Positions 1-11,959 are shown, counted from the first letter of the stretch. The stretch is DNA of 64,000 bases from Gautieria morchelliformis (GCA_015179125.1 WHVA01000105.1:124001-188000); one strand, 5' to 3'. Translations and numbers: made by a program. Notes: generated by a model not told the origin, from the letters alone.

Positions 1-777
1 CCTTCGCGACGCCACTTCAGGCACGGACTTATCGATTTTGCAATTGCCGTCTGGCACCGTTAGTCGCCGGCAACCCCCTCGCGACCGAGCTTCGATCACG
101 CTCCCCGGAAACCTGCTTGCCAGCCGGCAGCCGTGGTGTCGGCGTCCCTGGCGAGGCGGTGTCGGCGGTCCGCTGGTCCTTTCCCGATCCGTCCTCCCGT
201 CGGCCCTGGGCGATGGATGTGACCCTCAGACACAGCCTCGTCCTCCGACGGGTCTCTCGGCGCGGCCGACCTCCCGAGCGGCCACAGCCAGCCAGGCCCG
301 CCGGCCATGCACCACGAGCATACACCCACAAGAAACAAAGTGTCGGAAGCGAGCACGTCGCAATACTGTAGATGCAGGCACCCACAGATCCCAGCTGTCA
401 TCGCATACAGCCTGCGCGGATCAGAGCTTCGGCAACGATGTGGTTACTGAACTATCGTGTCCCAGACGGGAACGGCGTCTCTCACTCGTCCGGTCATGTC
501 TATTCAATCCGATCCAGGAACAGCGACTCTGTGAATGCACATCCATGCGCCACCACCTGAGCCAGCTTGCCGATCAGCCACTTGGCGATCCCAGGCGCGC
601 GCTGCCGATTGGACACAGTCATGCAGAGTCATCCTCACTCGACTCCGCGAGCGACATTCTGTCGTCGGCCGGACATGAAGAGACCATAGCCGACGACTGA
701 TGCGCGAATTCGACGACCAGTAATAACAAGTGAAATCCCACCTTTGGTACCCGACCGAAGGTGTGACCGTCACGCCA
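1..777. other. Upstream region of the phosphatase gene, no supported gene
   Basis: GC-rich DNA. An open frame at 38-700 (+) would give about 220 residues rich in Arg, Ser and Pro, but it shows no domain, no signal peptide and no splice structure, and both strands are open here by composition. It ends 78 bases before the phosphatase ATG, so this stretch is more likely promoter and 5' leader. The left part may belong to a gene outside the window. Confidence 0.4.
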
Positions 778-2068
778 ATGGCCCCGTTCGACCTCGATGC
801 CTGCATTTCCCAGCTTCTCCGCAAACAGCTCCTCCACCAGGCCTTGCTGCGCGAGATATGCGAGAAGACGAAGGAGGTCCTCATGCGCGAGTCCAATGTA
901 GTCCATGTCAGCGCCCCGGTCACCGTCGTCGGCGACATCCACGGGTGCGCAGCTCCATCCCTTCTCGAGTCTGCCTGACCGGACTCTTGCAAGCCAATTT
1001 TACGATCTCATCGAGATATTCCGCATAGGCGGCTATGCGCCCCATACCAATTATTTGTTCCTCGGTGCGCCCTCATCTCCCTCTCCGTGCCCACCGTGTC
1101 AACGCCGCCCAGGCGACTATGTCGACAGAGGCCTTTTCAGCGTCGAAACCATATCCCTTCTCACCTGTCTCAAGCTCCGCTACCCGGATCGTGTCCAGCT
1201 CATCCGAGGAAATCACGAGTCCAGAGCTGTCACACAGGTTTAATTTCCATCATTCCCCATCCCTTCCAGAACCTCACAACCACATAGACCTATGGGTTCT
1301 ATACAGAATGCATACGGAAATATGGTACCTCCCACGTCTGGACTTATTTTACCGACATGTTCGACTTCCTCACGCTCTCCGTCGTCATTGAAGACCGCAT
1401 ATTTTGCGTGCATGGCGGTCCGTATAATCCCATCTTGTCCCTCTCATTACCGACCGTATTCTAGGCCTATCGCCCTCCATACATTCCATCGACCAAATCA
1501 AGGTCGTCGATCGCTTTCGAGGTAGGCCCATCTAGCTGTGGTCGCGCATGTGGCTGCTCAATTGCGCCCACAGAAATACCCCACGAAGGTCCCATGGCCG
1601 ATTTGGTATGGTCAGATCCCGACCCTGATAAGGAAGATTTTGCAATTTCACCACGGTAGGCATAGCGTCCTTCCCATTAATCATCTCATCCTTATCCTCT
1701 TATAGTGGTGCGGGCTATACCTTCGGCTCCGGCGTCGTCCGAAAATTCCTCGAGACCAACAGAATGTCCCACATCCTCCGAGCCCACCAATTGTGTATGG
1801 AAGGCTTCAGCGTGTTATTCGATAACCATCTCTCCACCGTCTGGTCCGCCCCAAATTACTGCTATCGATGTGGCAATTCTGCCAGCATCTTGGAAGTCGG
1901 CCCCGGAGAAGGCTCGATGCATTTCAATGTATTCGAGGCCGCCCCGGAGAATGAACGCGACGGCCCCAGTCAACAATCACAAAATGCCGGCTCAAAGGTA
2001 AATCCCTTCCCGTGTCGCCTCTTTCATGCTGACTCTCCATGCCCAAGCTGCCGGAATACTTTCTGTAG
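778..2068 (+). CDS. PPG1: PP2A-like serine/threonine protein phosphatase catalytic subunit (Ppg1 type)
   Basis: Metal-dependent protein Ser/Thr phosphatase of the PPP family, expected to be soluble and to work with regulatory subunits. Eight exons: 778-944, 994-1064, 1113-1237, 1288-1417, 1465-1521, 1574-1655, 1706-1997 and 2048-2068. All seven introns are 47-52 bp GT-AG, and the 945 coding bases stay in one frame and give 314 residues, the usual family length. The metal-site motifs are complete: GDIHG (52-56), GDYVDRG (80-86), GNHE (112-115) and HGG (163-165). The C-terminus LPEYFL resembles the PP2A tail whose last Leu is carboxymethylated. The N-terminal [10 protein letters not shown] fits Ppg1 better than PP2A, PP4 or PP6. 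An in-frame ATG at 730 would add 16 unlikely residues. The next gene follows in tandem after 113 bp. The subfamily is inferred from memory of orthologues; the PPP family is certain. Confidence 0.93.
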
Positions 2069-2181
2069 CCATCGGCCCGCGTGTAGCTTAGACTTACTGT
2101 ATCGCAATGCCAATGCAGTGCGCATGGCGCCATAGTCGTAGAAATGAATTTCCTCCAGGCTACAGTGAATCCTTGAGCCGG

Positions 2182-3764
2182 ATGCCTGCACACGGAGAAC
2201 GGGTAAGCAAGCTTGGTAAGGTCCGGCGTCAATTGGCTATTTCCGTCCTCCATGCCCTACTGTTATGCTCTCATATCTGCAAGCAAAGTATGATGCAGTC
2301 ATAGCACTCCACCACGCTCGATATGAAGCCGCGCTGGGCCTCCAGGCCGCCTTGCGTAGCGAGGTACTCGGCGACCTCGTCGCGGAGCACCAGCTGGATG
2401 AACGATGCGTGTCATGCGCGAGGGAGTGGATTGACGATTATGGCAAGTGGCTTCGATCAACTGTCCAGTCCTGACGGGTGCTTAGAAGACATATTAGGAT
2501 CAATCTTCCGTATGTATAAGGTGCAAATGCGGTTTCATGGTGTTTCGACACAGCCGTACCTAATCAGATTCTTCATTTTGTTTGCTGCTAGAAACATCAT
2601 TTCGACCCTGCGGAGACCCGTAACGCTCTAGAAAGCACTTTGCGATGGCGCATCTCGGAGCTGCCATGTCTGCAGGTTGCCAAAATGGAAGGGGTCAGGG
2701 ACCCTTCGTCCGACCGGCCACTGTTTATCCAGCATCTCCCTGATCCAGTCCGTGACGTGTTTGGGCGGCCCGTGCTGCTCGTTCATCTAGGAAAGCTCCT
2801 TGATGCGTCACTCGCGACGAAGCACGAGATAGTGCGCGTGCTGGAGGAGATTCGCCAGCGTTTGCGGACACATGGCGACTGTGAACAACCCACTCTCCAG
2901 TATGTCGCGATAGTCGATTTCGAGGGTGTCGCTATGCGCAGCATGGTACGGTGAGGCTTGGTTGCCGTAGAGCCTCCCGACGGCTTACCCTAAGCGTCGC
3001 ATAGGCTCTAGAACTCATCCCATGGTTCATTCGCGAGGTCGCGCCCCGGTATCCGGGCATGTGTGCCGCGGTTTTTGTGGTCAATTACTTCTGGGCGTAT
3101 GGTATGTACAACGTTGTCAAGTGAGTTTGCGCTTGATGCATACACATCTGTTTCATATCGCTGACTACACATAGGCGGTTGCTGCCAGCTAACGTCTTAT
3201 CGCGAATATACTTTCCGTCGCCATCGGAGCTTCTCTCATGCATCGAGAGCCATTGTCTTCCTCGAGGTTCGTCTTGACGATGCCATGCTACACGCGTCGT
3301 ATGACCTTCTGTGGCCATTTATAGAATATGGGGGTGTTCTTGACACGTCGCCTACACCCGCTGATTCCAGTAGTCTAGCGACAGAAGTCGAACGCCCTTC
3401 GGATCTGCCACATCCGAATACCCAGTTGTCTCACTTCTTGCCTTCGATGTCGATGCTCAATCCGTACTTCGGATATCCCGTAATGACGAACCCGGGTTCG
3501 TCAGTGCCTTCTCTGATAAATGGTCGCAGACGCAAACGTGACCTCGTCCGGACGCTGGCTCTGCTGTGGATCGCGAAGCTCAAGAGGCTGACTGATCACA
3601 CGTGGATGTGGATAATTTTGACGTTGGTACTGTGGGCCGTGGAAGTTCGGACAACCTGCTCCATGAGCAGCGGTGCAGAATCCAGATCCTACGTTTACCG
3701 TGTCTACTACTACCTGTTCATCAGGCCGGCACTGGCTTCAGTGTATGATCGTGGCAAAGCATAA
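2182..3764 (+). CDS. CRAL-TRIO (Sec14-like) lipid-transfer protein with C-terminal membrane anchor; apparent frameshift
   Basis: Likely phosphatidylinositol/lipid-binding protein of the Sec14 family, held on a membrane. Exons: about 2182-2215, 2284-2520, 2592-2945, 3005-3120, 3175-3266 and 3325-3764, roughly 423 residues. The N-terminal CRAL-TRIO-N helices end in DPAETRNALESTLRWRI. The lipid-binding fold follows (YVAIVDFEG, LELIPWFIREVAPRYPGM, FPSPSELLSCI, PREYGG). Near residue 371 a segment HTWMWIILTLVLWAVEV looks like a membrane helix, and a second hydrophobic stretch lies near the end. Exon 2 changes frame around 2470-2474: one extra base in the context TCCTGAC creates a TGA, while the downstream frame (DGCLEDILGSIFRMYK) is clearly conserved coding. 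No intron of workable length bridges it, so it is either a sequencing error or a real lesion. Exon 1 is uncertain; a donor at 2203 with acceptor at 2288 is an alternative. Confidence 0.82.
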
Positions 3765-3854
3765 TTACTGTCATCACGAGGGAATCTATATACAAAATCC
3801 TCGCAGTGGCATCTTCAATGTCCGTTAATCATTCATCACTGAGATGGCAATAGC

Positions 3855-4715
3855 CTAATGGCCAAAGGAGTGATGTGGATCCGAGTAGGCATAATGACCC
3901 TTGGGAGCAAGAAGGCCTTGGTTCTGGTCCAATGGCTGATGCGGATAGTAGGCATTCGTGGGACCCATGTTGAATGCGGTATCGACGTGGCCCGATGTGC
4001 GGTGGTAACTCTGTTCTTCGTCCAGCTGTTTGACATATCGATGGATCACCGCAACTATGTCTTTTGAATGGAGGAGATAGGTAAGTGCCCAACTTAATCT
4101 TCACGGTCGGCCACGGCGACTTACATGCTTGAATGAGCAGCTCAATGACAAGGAACACGATAACGAAGATCTTAGTTTTCTTGGACAGATCAACGCAGTT
4201 CTCGGTCTGGCCGTTCACTACCACCTGGCACGTGGCACCGTTGACGGAGGTGGCGTGGAAGAGCGAATATATGAGGTATCCGCTCGCCGCGCATTGGATG
4301 AAGAATATGATGTAGCACATTGTCGAGTACAGTGCCACAAAGCTGCGTCGACGGATGACAGAGCCGATGAACCTGTGGAGGGAGTATGAGAAACGGAGCA
4401 GGATAAACGACGCTGCCGCGCAGACACGCACCCGAACAGCGAGGCCAGGGCAATAAGCGTGTAGACGCCACCCACGACGCCAAAGGCAGTTTTTTGGGAC
4501 TGTGTTAGGTGGGCGAATGTGTTATCATCTGATTGGGTTTCTGCGCCATGGAGTCGGAGGTCAGTAAGAAGACTACGACTAGAAAAAGCGTGGCACGTAC
4601 TTATCAAGACAAACCAACATATGCCGGCCACAAAGCCCGCACCCATGAAGGCCATCATCGACGTCATGAAGACAGCAACACGGACGGGTATACAACAGAA
4701 GAAATGGCGAGACAT
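3855..4715 (-). CDS. Four-pass membrane protein, basidiomycete tetraspan-like
   Basis: Integral membrane protein of unknown role. Minus-strand exons: 4715-4601, 4540-4432, 4372-4125 and 4060-3855. The GT-AG introns are 59-64 bp and the 678 coding bases give 225 residues in one frame. Four hydrophobic segments lie near residues 10-37, 58-80, 85-112 and 138-165. The loop between segments 3 and 4 holds two cysteines (CQVVVNGQTENC) that could pair outside the membrane. The tail of about 55 residues is polar and rich in His, Tyr and Gln. Two consecutive cysteines near the start (HFFCC) are possible palmitoylation sites. The overall plan resembles tetraspanin or MARVEL proteins, but the tetraspanin CCG signature is absent. 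It converges on the CRAL-TRIO gene with 90 bp between stops. Confidence 0.8.
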
Positions 4716-6062
4716 TACGGGTAGGAGAACAGTAGTAGTGGGGAGTAGTGACGGTTGCGTCCCTTTAATGGGAGAGATTTGGGCGGTGCAAAATATGAAT
4801 ATCAGACCGCGCGGGCGCCGGCCGGAGGCTGTGCAAGACAGTGGGCTGCGGGGGAAAAGGTCATATGCCCGAAACTGCCGCACAGCCGTTGCTCAACATT
4901 AAGTACTGGTAGTATCTAAGCCACTCTTGAAGCGTGCAAACCACGGTGTGATAATGGGCTTCTCTGCCATTTCTTACTCTACACTGGATCGCACAAGCCA
5001 CAGCCTGCACCCTACCTGTGTGCGGATGTTAATTGCACCCGCTTTTGGTTCAACAGGACTACAGATGACGATGTCCACTACCCGAAGGTCCTTCGGAAGC
5101 TGCTAAGCGACAGCACACAGATGCACTTGGATGCCGCCTCGGCCGGCATGACCAAAGAATGCCTGCTACAGTGGAGACCCACAGCTCAATGTGGAGCCTG
5201 ACCTGTACTCAAAGACCGCGCAAATCTGTGTACAGAACAGCTTTGGGAAAATGGACAAGATAGGTATGCTATGATCCCTATGCAGTATGCTTGGCTTACT
5301 ACGGAATGAGTGGTGGCTAGTCGGCATTGACAGAAGGATCAATCTTGATGACCGGTGACAGGCGGATGTTTGCTCCGCCCGGAAGCACACTCTGTGGAGC
5401 TGAGAGAGCTGCGGTTGTGCTCGTGAACACAGGACACTGGCTTCAGAAGAAATAAACCCAAGCTAGTCGACGAGGTTGGCTGTGAGCTTCGAGTGAGCAG
5501 GGGCAGAGTCGACAAGTGATCGTGCAGAACACTAGCGAACGACAGTGATTGCGATAGCAATGGGGCTTCCACGACGACGCTCACGTGAGAAGTTAGCGAC
5601 TCAATGAAAGGGTGTCAGACGACAGATATGGGATCGTTTACCATAATTTTAGACATAAAAACGTACTCACGCTAGTGACCGGCCAGACAGTCTGCCGTGT
5701 GTGAGGAGGCCAAAGGAGAATGGCCACAACGAGAAACTACATGAGCAAGCTGTCCAGAACACACTGGCAGGTACGGGCTTGCCTGTATTTGGCATTATGC
5801 GATCGAGAGGTAAGACCCTGACCCACTCGGACACGGGCTGCAGGTGAACGAGTGCAGTGGCAGCAGCTTGCCAGGCCAGCCATGTCTATTGCAGACGCCT
5901 TCCTCCAGCGCAGGTCATCCATGGCTCTTCGTGGAGGCGTCCGAGGGAAAAGAGTCGATACGAACTCCGCCACGCGGAGGTAATTTGCTTGAACGCGTCG
6001 CGCTCAGACTCACTATATCGTCAGACAATACCCAGCCAGCGGTTTGCTGCTGAAGGACCATC
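4716..6062. other. Intergenic region between divergent genes
   Basis: About 1.35 kb between the four-pass protein start (minus) and the Fun30 start (plus). Short open frames on both strands show no recognisable domain and no consistent splice structure. It presumably holds two promoters. I see no repeat from the retroelement half of the window here. Confidence 0.5.
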
Positions 6063-9000
6063 ATGTCCTTTGAGACCGGTACCCAGGCTGCCAACAGGGT
6101 GACTATCTCTCAACTCCCATTAGAATGCTGCTGTGATATGTCCCTGACCCTCAACATATCTCTTGCATTGTAGACAGCTGCTCTGCAAAATCTCAAGTTC
6201 AAGAAGAACGCAAAGCAGGCTCGGGTGAATGGTACTCATACCTCCGAGGTTTCTGTCCCCTCTGGATCCTCGACGTCAACCTACCAAGTCCCAGCCCAAT
6301 CCAGGGATGGGACCGCGCATCCACCGTATTTTGCCCCATCCACTCCGCGGAATAATGTAGGAACCATCCTAGCACCAGACTCCAGCCCCTCCGGCCCCAT
6401 GCCACCAGTTTCGTCGCATTTGGATATGACATACAAACCACATCAGTCGCATTTCTTCAGTTCAGTCATACCTATAGAGCACAATCTACCGTCTCTCCCA
6501 AGGATAAATCGTCCAGTCGATCCCTTGTCCGCCCCGAGTGGCTTTAGGATGTCCACTCAGGTCCCCAATGTCCCCGAACATCGACCCTCGGGTATATCCA
6601 ACTTGGGGAAGCATCTGGGCGACGATGACGACGATCCCGGCCCCCCTCGCAAAAGAATAAATTGGGGAGCCTCGTCTCTTGATCCCATTACCATCGAAAG
6701 TTCTCCTGAGATAAAACGGCCCTTCACGTCGGCGGCTAATACTCGTCCTCCTCCACGTGAGGATACTTCTGATTCAGATAGCTTGCCCAACCCGGCAGAT
6801 CTTTTGGGTCATACCAAGTCAAGGCTAGTTCGCGGCCGGAGGCCTGATGTTGAACAGACAGAGACTCTGGATTCTGTTGAGCTCAACACCTTGGTCTTCA
6901 CTCATCCCTCGCATCCCAGAATTCGCGTCATTCGCGCATTCAAGCTTTGTGACGGTGACTCGAAAGCTGCTGCTGCCTTGATACAGGACCCATCATGGAG
7001 CCATGAACGCAGCCCTGATTTGGCTGTGTCGCCGCCACCTTCTACCTCCGTCACGCCGTCTGTCAGCGGCAGTGGCAGCAATAAGCGTGCGGCAGAAAGG
7101 GAGAAGGGGAAAAAGTCAATGATTTATGCGAAGCGACAAGGCCTCTCTGCACCCCAAGCTAATGTTCCCGCCAAAGTGACTGTGATGCCTGTGCAACCTC
7201 CCCCAGACATTGAGATGAGCCCCGTGGATTCCAAGCCTTCCAGACGTAAGGCTGCTAAGCGTAGAGTTGATTCAAGCGGTTCGGAAGCAGAATATAGTGA
7301 TGAACATGATAGCGACTCCAACGATGGCGTGTTCTCGCAGTCCCGAGAGGAACAGTATTACCGGGCCGAGGCATTGAAATGGCTTAACGAGTGCGAGTCG
7401 CCGGCGCTGGTCGAGTTGACAGGTGAGTGCAGCCAGGTATCCCGGGCAAATCCCTACTGACTGTCTGCGTAGGTATCACAACGCAGCAAGCTAACACGCT
7501 CATGGGACTTCGCCCATTTCCAGACGCTGCAGATTTCAACTCGAAGGTCTCGCGACGTAACAAGACAGGTTTAAGCTCTCATATCTTGACATACTGTACA
7601 GAAATGTTTAGAGGCTACAAGAGCGTGGATGACGTGCTCGAAGGCTGTGAGCGCGTCGGTGACCAGTTGAAGGAGGCTATCAGCAAGTGGACTCATAACT
7701 CGGTGCCGACAGCTTCAACTTCTCAGGCGTCGACACCCTTCGACGACAACGATGGCGCTCTGGCATTGGATGCGTTGCCTGTCGGAGAGAAGGACCTCGA
7801 TGCAGATTATATCTCCACACAGCCATCGCTCCTTGCCAACACCGTTCAGCTCAAGGAATATCAACTCCTTGGAGTTAACTGGATGAATCTGCTTTACCGG
7901 AGAAACTTGAGCTGCATTCTTGCCGATGAAATGGGTGCGTGTAACCCCTACACATACGGCTTTCTGTGTTAAAACACCCTGTTACCTCCCAGGTTTAGGG
8001 AAGACTGTTCAAGTAATCGCGTTCTTGGCGCATCTCAAGGAGCGGGGTCAGGACGGACCCCATCTCATTATTGTGCCGTGAGCTACCCCATCGCTACCAT
8101 ATATCTTCGCTTCAATTATGCACTTTAGGTCCTCCACATTGGAAAACTGGATCCGCGAGTTTGACCGCTTCGCGCCGTCGATCGAAGTTCAGGCATACTA
8201 TGGATCACAGAAGGACCGTATGGAGCTTCGTGCCGAGCTGCGGAGTCAGACGTGGGATGTCCTAATCACGACATACAACCTTGCTCAAGGTGATGATCGG
8301 GATCGGAAGTTTTTCCGCAAGTTTGATTGGCAGGTAGGCTTCAATGTACTCTTTTTTTATTTCGACCATGTTTTTGACACCCAACAGTGCTGCATTTTTG
8401 ACGAGGGCCATGTCCTGAAAAACTTTGACTCGCAACGTTATGGTCAATTAATGAAGATAGAGTCCAAGTGGCGTTTACTTCTCACCGGTACTCCGTTACA
8501 GAATAATTTACAAGAGCTTGTGGTACGTGACTCCCACCCTCCGGGATACACTCGATATTAAGAGAAGAAACGAATAGTCATTGATGAATTTCATCCTCCC
8601 TCGTTATTTCACCGACGTGGTCACCAACCTGCGCGCCATCTTCAAAGTCAAGGCAGATAAACACCTTAGTTTACTCTCCCGTGATCGTGTGTCGCGGGCC
8701 AAGAAAATGATGACACCTTTCGTTCTTCGACGGCGGAAGGACATGGTAATTTGTCCTCGCATGAACTTGTGTCACCAAAGATGATGAACCGGGCTCGCAG
8801 GTCTTGAAGGATTTACCCAAGAAGTCGGAGCGAATCGAGTGGTGCGAGATGACAGCGCTTCAGAAGTCGATATACCGTGATGCCCTGCAGCGGTCTCGCA
8901 AGGCCGTGCTTGATGCGACCGCAATACCTCCGTCCGACACTGCCGCTGACGGGAAAGTGAAGAAGCGGCCGCGTGAGACAAAGAAATCCAAGGACACTTC

Positions 9001-9981
9001 GACAAACGTGCTAATGGACCTGAGGAAGGCCGCATCCCACCCCATGCTCTTCCGCCGGCTGTTTGACGACGCGGCGATCAAAGTCATGGCTAAGCAATGC
9101 ATGGTTGAACCTGAATTCAGTGGAAGTAACTACGAGTACATCGTCGAGGACATGGAGGTCATGACGGATGCCGAACTACAAGCGTTCAGTCTGAAGTACA
9201 AGGTTAGATGGCTTCTCCACACATGTTATCCCAACTTGATTTTAACGCATGTTTCTAGTCTATAAAGAAGTTTGCCAAAGACGCCAACTGCTTCGAAGAT
9301 GCGGGGAAGATCTCAACGCTTCTCAACTTGTTGGATAGGTATGCAGAGGAGGGCCGCCGGATCCTGATATTTTCACAGGTATGCAATGAGTAGAGTGCCC
9401 ACTTAAACCTGACGATATTTTGATCTAGTTTACACAAATACTCGACATTTTGCAAGCTGTTCTCAGGCATCGGAAGACAAAATTCCTGGTTCTGACGGGA
9501 TCCACGGCTGTCGATGTCCGACAATCCCTTGTGGATGAATTCAACGAAGACGAATCTATTTCCGTCTTCCTACTGTCTACAAAGGCGGGTGGTATGGGTA
9601 TTAATCTCACGGCCGCCAGCGTGGTAGTCCTCTTCGACCAGGACTTCAATCCGCACAACGATCGTCAGGCAGCGGACCGTGCATACAGAATAGGCCAGAA
9701 GCGAGATGTTGAGGTGATCAAGTTGATCACAAAGTCGACAATAGAGGTATTTTCCTAATGGTTGCTTCTCCCATCCACCATGATTTACATTGCTTCAGGA
9801 GGACATGTACCGCCTGGGCCAGACGAAGCTCGCCTTGGACGAGGCGGTAGCAGGCGACGACAATATAGACGGGGACGGCAGCGATGGAAAGGCCGAAAAA
9901 CGGATGAAGACGTCGCTGTTGAGTGTCCTTCGGGAACAGTTTGAAAAGGAAGAACTTCAGCAAAGTGGGAGACCCTCTTGA
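6063..9981 (+). CDS. FUN30: SNF2-family ATP-dependent chromatin remodeller, Fun30/SMARCAD1 (ETL1) type
   Basis: Nuclear remodelling ATPase. Known family members help heterochromatin silencing, DNA-end resection and nucleosome editing. Eleven exons: 6063-6098, 6174-7422, 7473-7934, 7993-8077, 8129-8333, 8388-8522, 8578-8745, 8801-9202, 9259-9378, 9429-9746 and 9799-9981. The coding length is 3,363 bases, 1,120 residues, close to yeast Fun30. The N-terminal 430 residues are mostly disordered and Ser/Pro-rich, with a CUE-like ubiquitin-binding segment near 245-285 ([20 protein letters not shown]). The ATPase core starts near 551: DEMGLGKT (motif I, 579-586), DEGH (motif II, 684-687; this variant is usual for Fun30), LTGTPLQNN (about 711), [11 protein letters not shown] (about 1004) and [11 protein letters not shown] (about 1034). 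The acidic and basic tail ends in [10 protein letters not shown]. It converges on the TRAPP gene with 135 bp between stops. Confidence 0.95.
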
Positions 9982-10116
9982 TTACAAATGACAGCATGGC
10001 GGCGGAGCCATACAATGGGCAAGATATCCTAATTATGGGATTGCAACAGGGGATTTAGATGTTTGTTGTTGGCTGCATATCAACTTCTGGGTGTATATAC
10101 ATAATAACACAGTAAA

Positions 10117-10879
10117 CTAATTAAAAATGGACAAACCTCTCAGAAGCCTATCCGTGCCGTTGCGGAAGTTCTCGTTATCAATGCCATGCTCTTGAGAATC
10201 CATATCAGCCAGAGGATTGCGAACCACATATTCAATGAATGGGCCTGTATATATTTGCCGGAGGATAAATCGCAGGGACTCAGCTTGAGGGTCGGTGAGC
10301 ATGACGAATTTGTACCCAGACAACGTTTCGTAAACGTGTAGCTTGTATGCTGAAGTCTGATATGCAACGAACTGCTCTTCCCTGAACAAGGCACGGAGGA
10401 AAGTCTGCGCCAGGTATATATGACGACCATGAAAGAAACTGACCTTCCTGACAACTTCTTGACCATATTTCTTAGGGAAAGAATAACACCGTATACTAGC
10501 TTGGCTTCTTCATCAAAAGGCAACTGAGTGCTGGGTTGAGGGGGAACTTGAGGAGGTGTCGCAGATATCGCCGTAGGCGAGGTTATCGTGTCATTCGATT
10601 CACCAAGTGCGACTACAACTCCAGAGGAAGAGCTCAATGTATTACGCGGGTTACCAAAGGAGACCTGAGGGGCTGTGGAGTCGGAAGACTGAGGGGCAAC
10701 TGATCGGGAGACTGCAGGGAGTAGGTTACCCTCAACAGCAGGTTTTGGTCGTTTCACACGATGCCAGTCTTGATAATAAATACAGTTGCAATGTCTAGTA
10801 AAGCGTTAGTCGCAACATTAGCAATTGACAATATCAAGGTAACTTGCCGGTCATATATGTAGAGACTAAATATTGTCAT
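10117..10879 (-). CDS. BET5: TRAPP complex subunit Bet5/TRAPPC1
   Basis: Small longin-fold core subunit of the TRAPP tether/Rab exchange complex, acting in ER-Golgi traffic. Exons on minus: 10879-10848, 10794-10444 and 10381-10117, giving 648 bases and 215 residues. It starts MTIFSLYIYDRHCNCIYYQ, the longin N-terminal strands. After DWHRVKRPKPA comes a Ser/Thr/Pro-rich insert of roughly 85 residues, and the conserved core resumes at DEEAKLVYGVILSLRN, followed by YKLHVYETLSGYKFVM and YTGPFIEYVVRNPL. The insert explains why it is longer than human (about 145) or yeast (about 159) homologues. Intron 1 (10847-10795) uses a GC donor, GCAAGT, forced by the reading frame; intron 2 (10443-10382) is GT-AG. 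It shares its promoter region with the divergent TRM112 gene. Confidence 0.93.
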
Positions 10880-11024
10880 GGTGTACTCGTTTATTGGCTG
10901 TGGGTCGATTGAGAAACTTTTTTCGGAGTGCCATGGCACTCGCTCAACCACGTGATCCCCCGCTCTGAGTCGGGGGCTTGAACTTAACCACTTGTTTTTT
11001 TCGGTTCAAGCAATACTTCGTACT
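10880..11024. promoter_or_regulatory. Shared divergent promoter of BET5 (-) and TRM112 (+)
   Basis: The two start codons are 145 bp apart and point away from each other. The interval contains a CCAAT box on the minus strand (10893-10897), a perfect 14-bp palindrome AGTGCCATGGCACT (10927-10940), an E-box CACGTG (10949-10954) and an inverted repeat CCCCCG/CGGGGG near 10958-10977. A T-rich tract lies just before the TRM112 ATG. Function is inferred from position and motifs only. Confidence 0.6.
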
Positions 11025-11560
11025 ATGGTTCGGCTGATCACCCACAATCTGCTTGCCTGCCATGTCAAAGGATGCAACTCAAATAACTTCCCTCTTGCAT
11101 TCGATGGTCCTCAAATCGAAATTCGGGAGGCCGAGTTCAACAGTGACTTCCTAATGGGTTTTTTTCCAAAGATAGAGTGGTCGGCTCTTGTGAATGCTTC
11201 GAGACAGGTATATTCAATATAGTTTGCTGGGATGTGTCCTCAGGACTCACTTTCTTCTTTCTGACAGCTCGGGGATCAATCCTTACCTGAGCAACAGCCG
11301 GATGCAGAAAATATCGACGACGCACTCCTCAAAGCTTTGCACCATGTACTTCTGGAAGTATGTCGAAGTTCCGATAAAAAGACATAGGTCTAATGCAGAC
11401 ACCAGATTCACGTTGAAAACGGGAAAATGATATGTCCTAACTGTTCACACATTTATCCTATCTCGAACGGAATACCCAATATGGTAATACTCGACTCTGC
11501 TCACCCACATTTCGTTGACATAATCCCTTTCAGCTACTTGCCGAACATGAGATTGCATAG
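11025..11560 (+). CDS. TRM112: Trm112, zinc-binding activator of tRNA/rRNA/protein methyltransferases
   Basis: Small obligate partner of several S-adenosylmethionine methyltransferases (Trm9, Trm11, Mtq2 and Bud23 in yeast), acting in tRNA modification, eRF1 methylation and 18S rRNA methylation. Exons: 11025-11207, 11268-11357, 11406-11483 and 11534-11560. Introns are 48-60 bp GT-AG, and 378 bases give 125 residues. The four zinc-site cysteines are present (C12, C17 and the pair in ICPNC near 101-104). Family signatures are MVRLITHNLLACHVKGC, NFPLAF, LHHVLLEIHVENG and YPISNGIPNMLLAEHEI. The length and the short final exon are typical. This is the last host gene before the repeat block. Confidence 0.95.
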
Positions 11561-11959
11561 GTTCATAGGTAATTTCAAGTGTTTTTGTATAAACTTGGCA
11601 CCGTTGGTCATTGTCTTCAAGGAAAACACTTCTGCGAAGGCTAGGCTTAAGTCTTAGCATACTCCCATCTTCTAGTCTCTTCGGTTGACCTGTTTATATT
11701 CTAAGAATTGTTACAACAAATATAGGGCGGGGGACTGTACTTGTGAGTTACATAGCTAGCTCCGACTCTGCTGCATGCCAATCTTCTTTCCTGCGAGTCG
11801 TACGGCATACGCGTCGAGACGGTTCACCTGTCCTTGCCTGCGTGGATGGTTCATATACGTCATATTCGCGTGCTAGAGGATGGACACAGGATACTATCAG
11901 GGGCAGGAGTTTAAACTTCCTGATTGGGGCAGCCACATGAAGCTGTACTCAGTCAAATG
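11561..11959. other. Boundary stretch between host genes and repeat block
   Basis: About 400 bp downstream of TRM112, presumably 3' flank and terminator. No gene, RNA or repeat could be recognised. Retroelement coding similarity begins just to the right, on the minus strand. Confidence 0.4.

Noticed and set aside
38-700. 220-codon open frame before the phosphatase
   Set aside because: Low-complexity Arg/Ser/Pro composition, no domain, open on both strands, and it ends within the likely 5' leader.
504-992. Minus-strand frames opposite phosphatase exon 1
   Set aside because: Shadow of the real plus-strand coding sequence, with no independent signal.
4519-4902. Plus-strand open frame over the four-pass protein
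   Set aside because: Mirror of minus-strand exons that have proper splice sites and membrane helices.
5166-5584. Small minus-strand frames in the intergenic gap
   Set aside because: No domain, no splice logic and no conserved motif.
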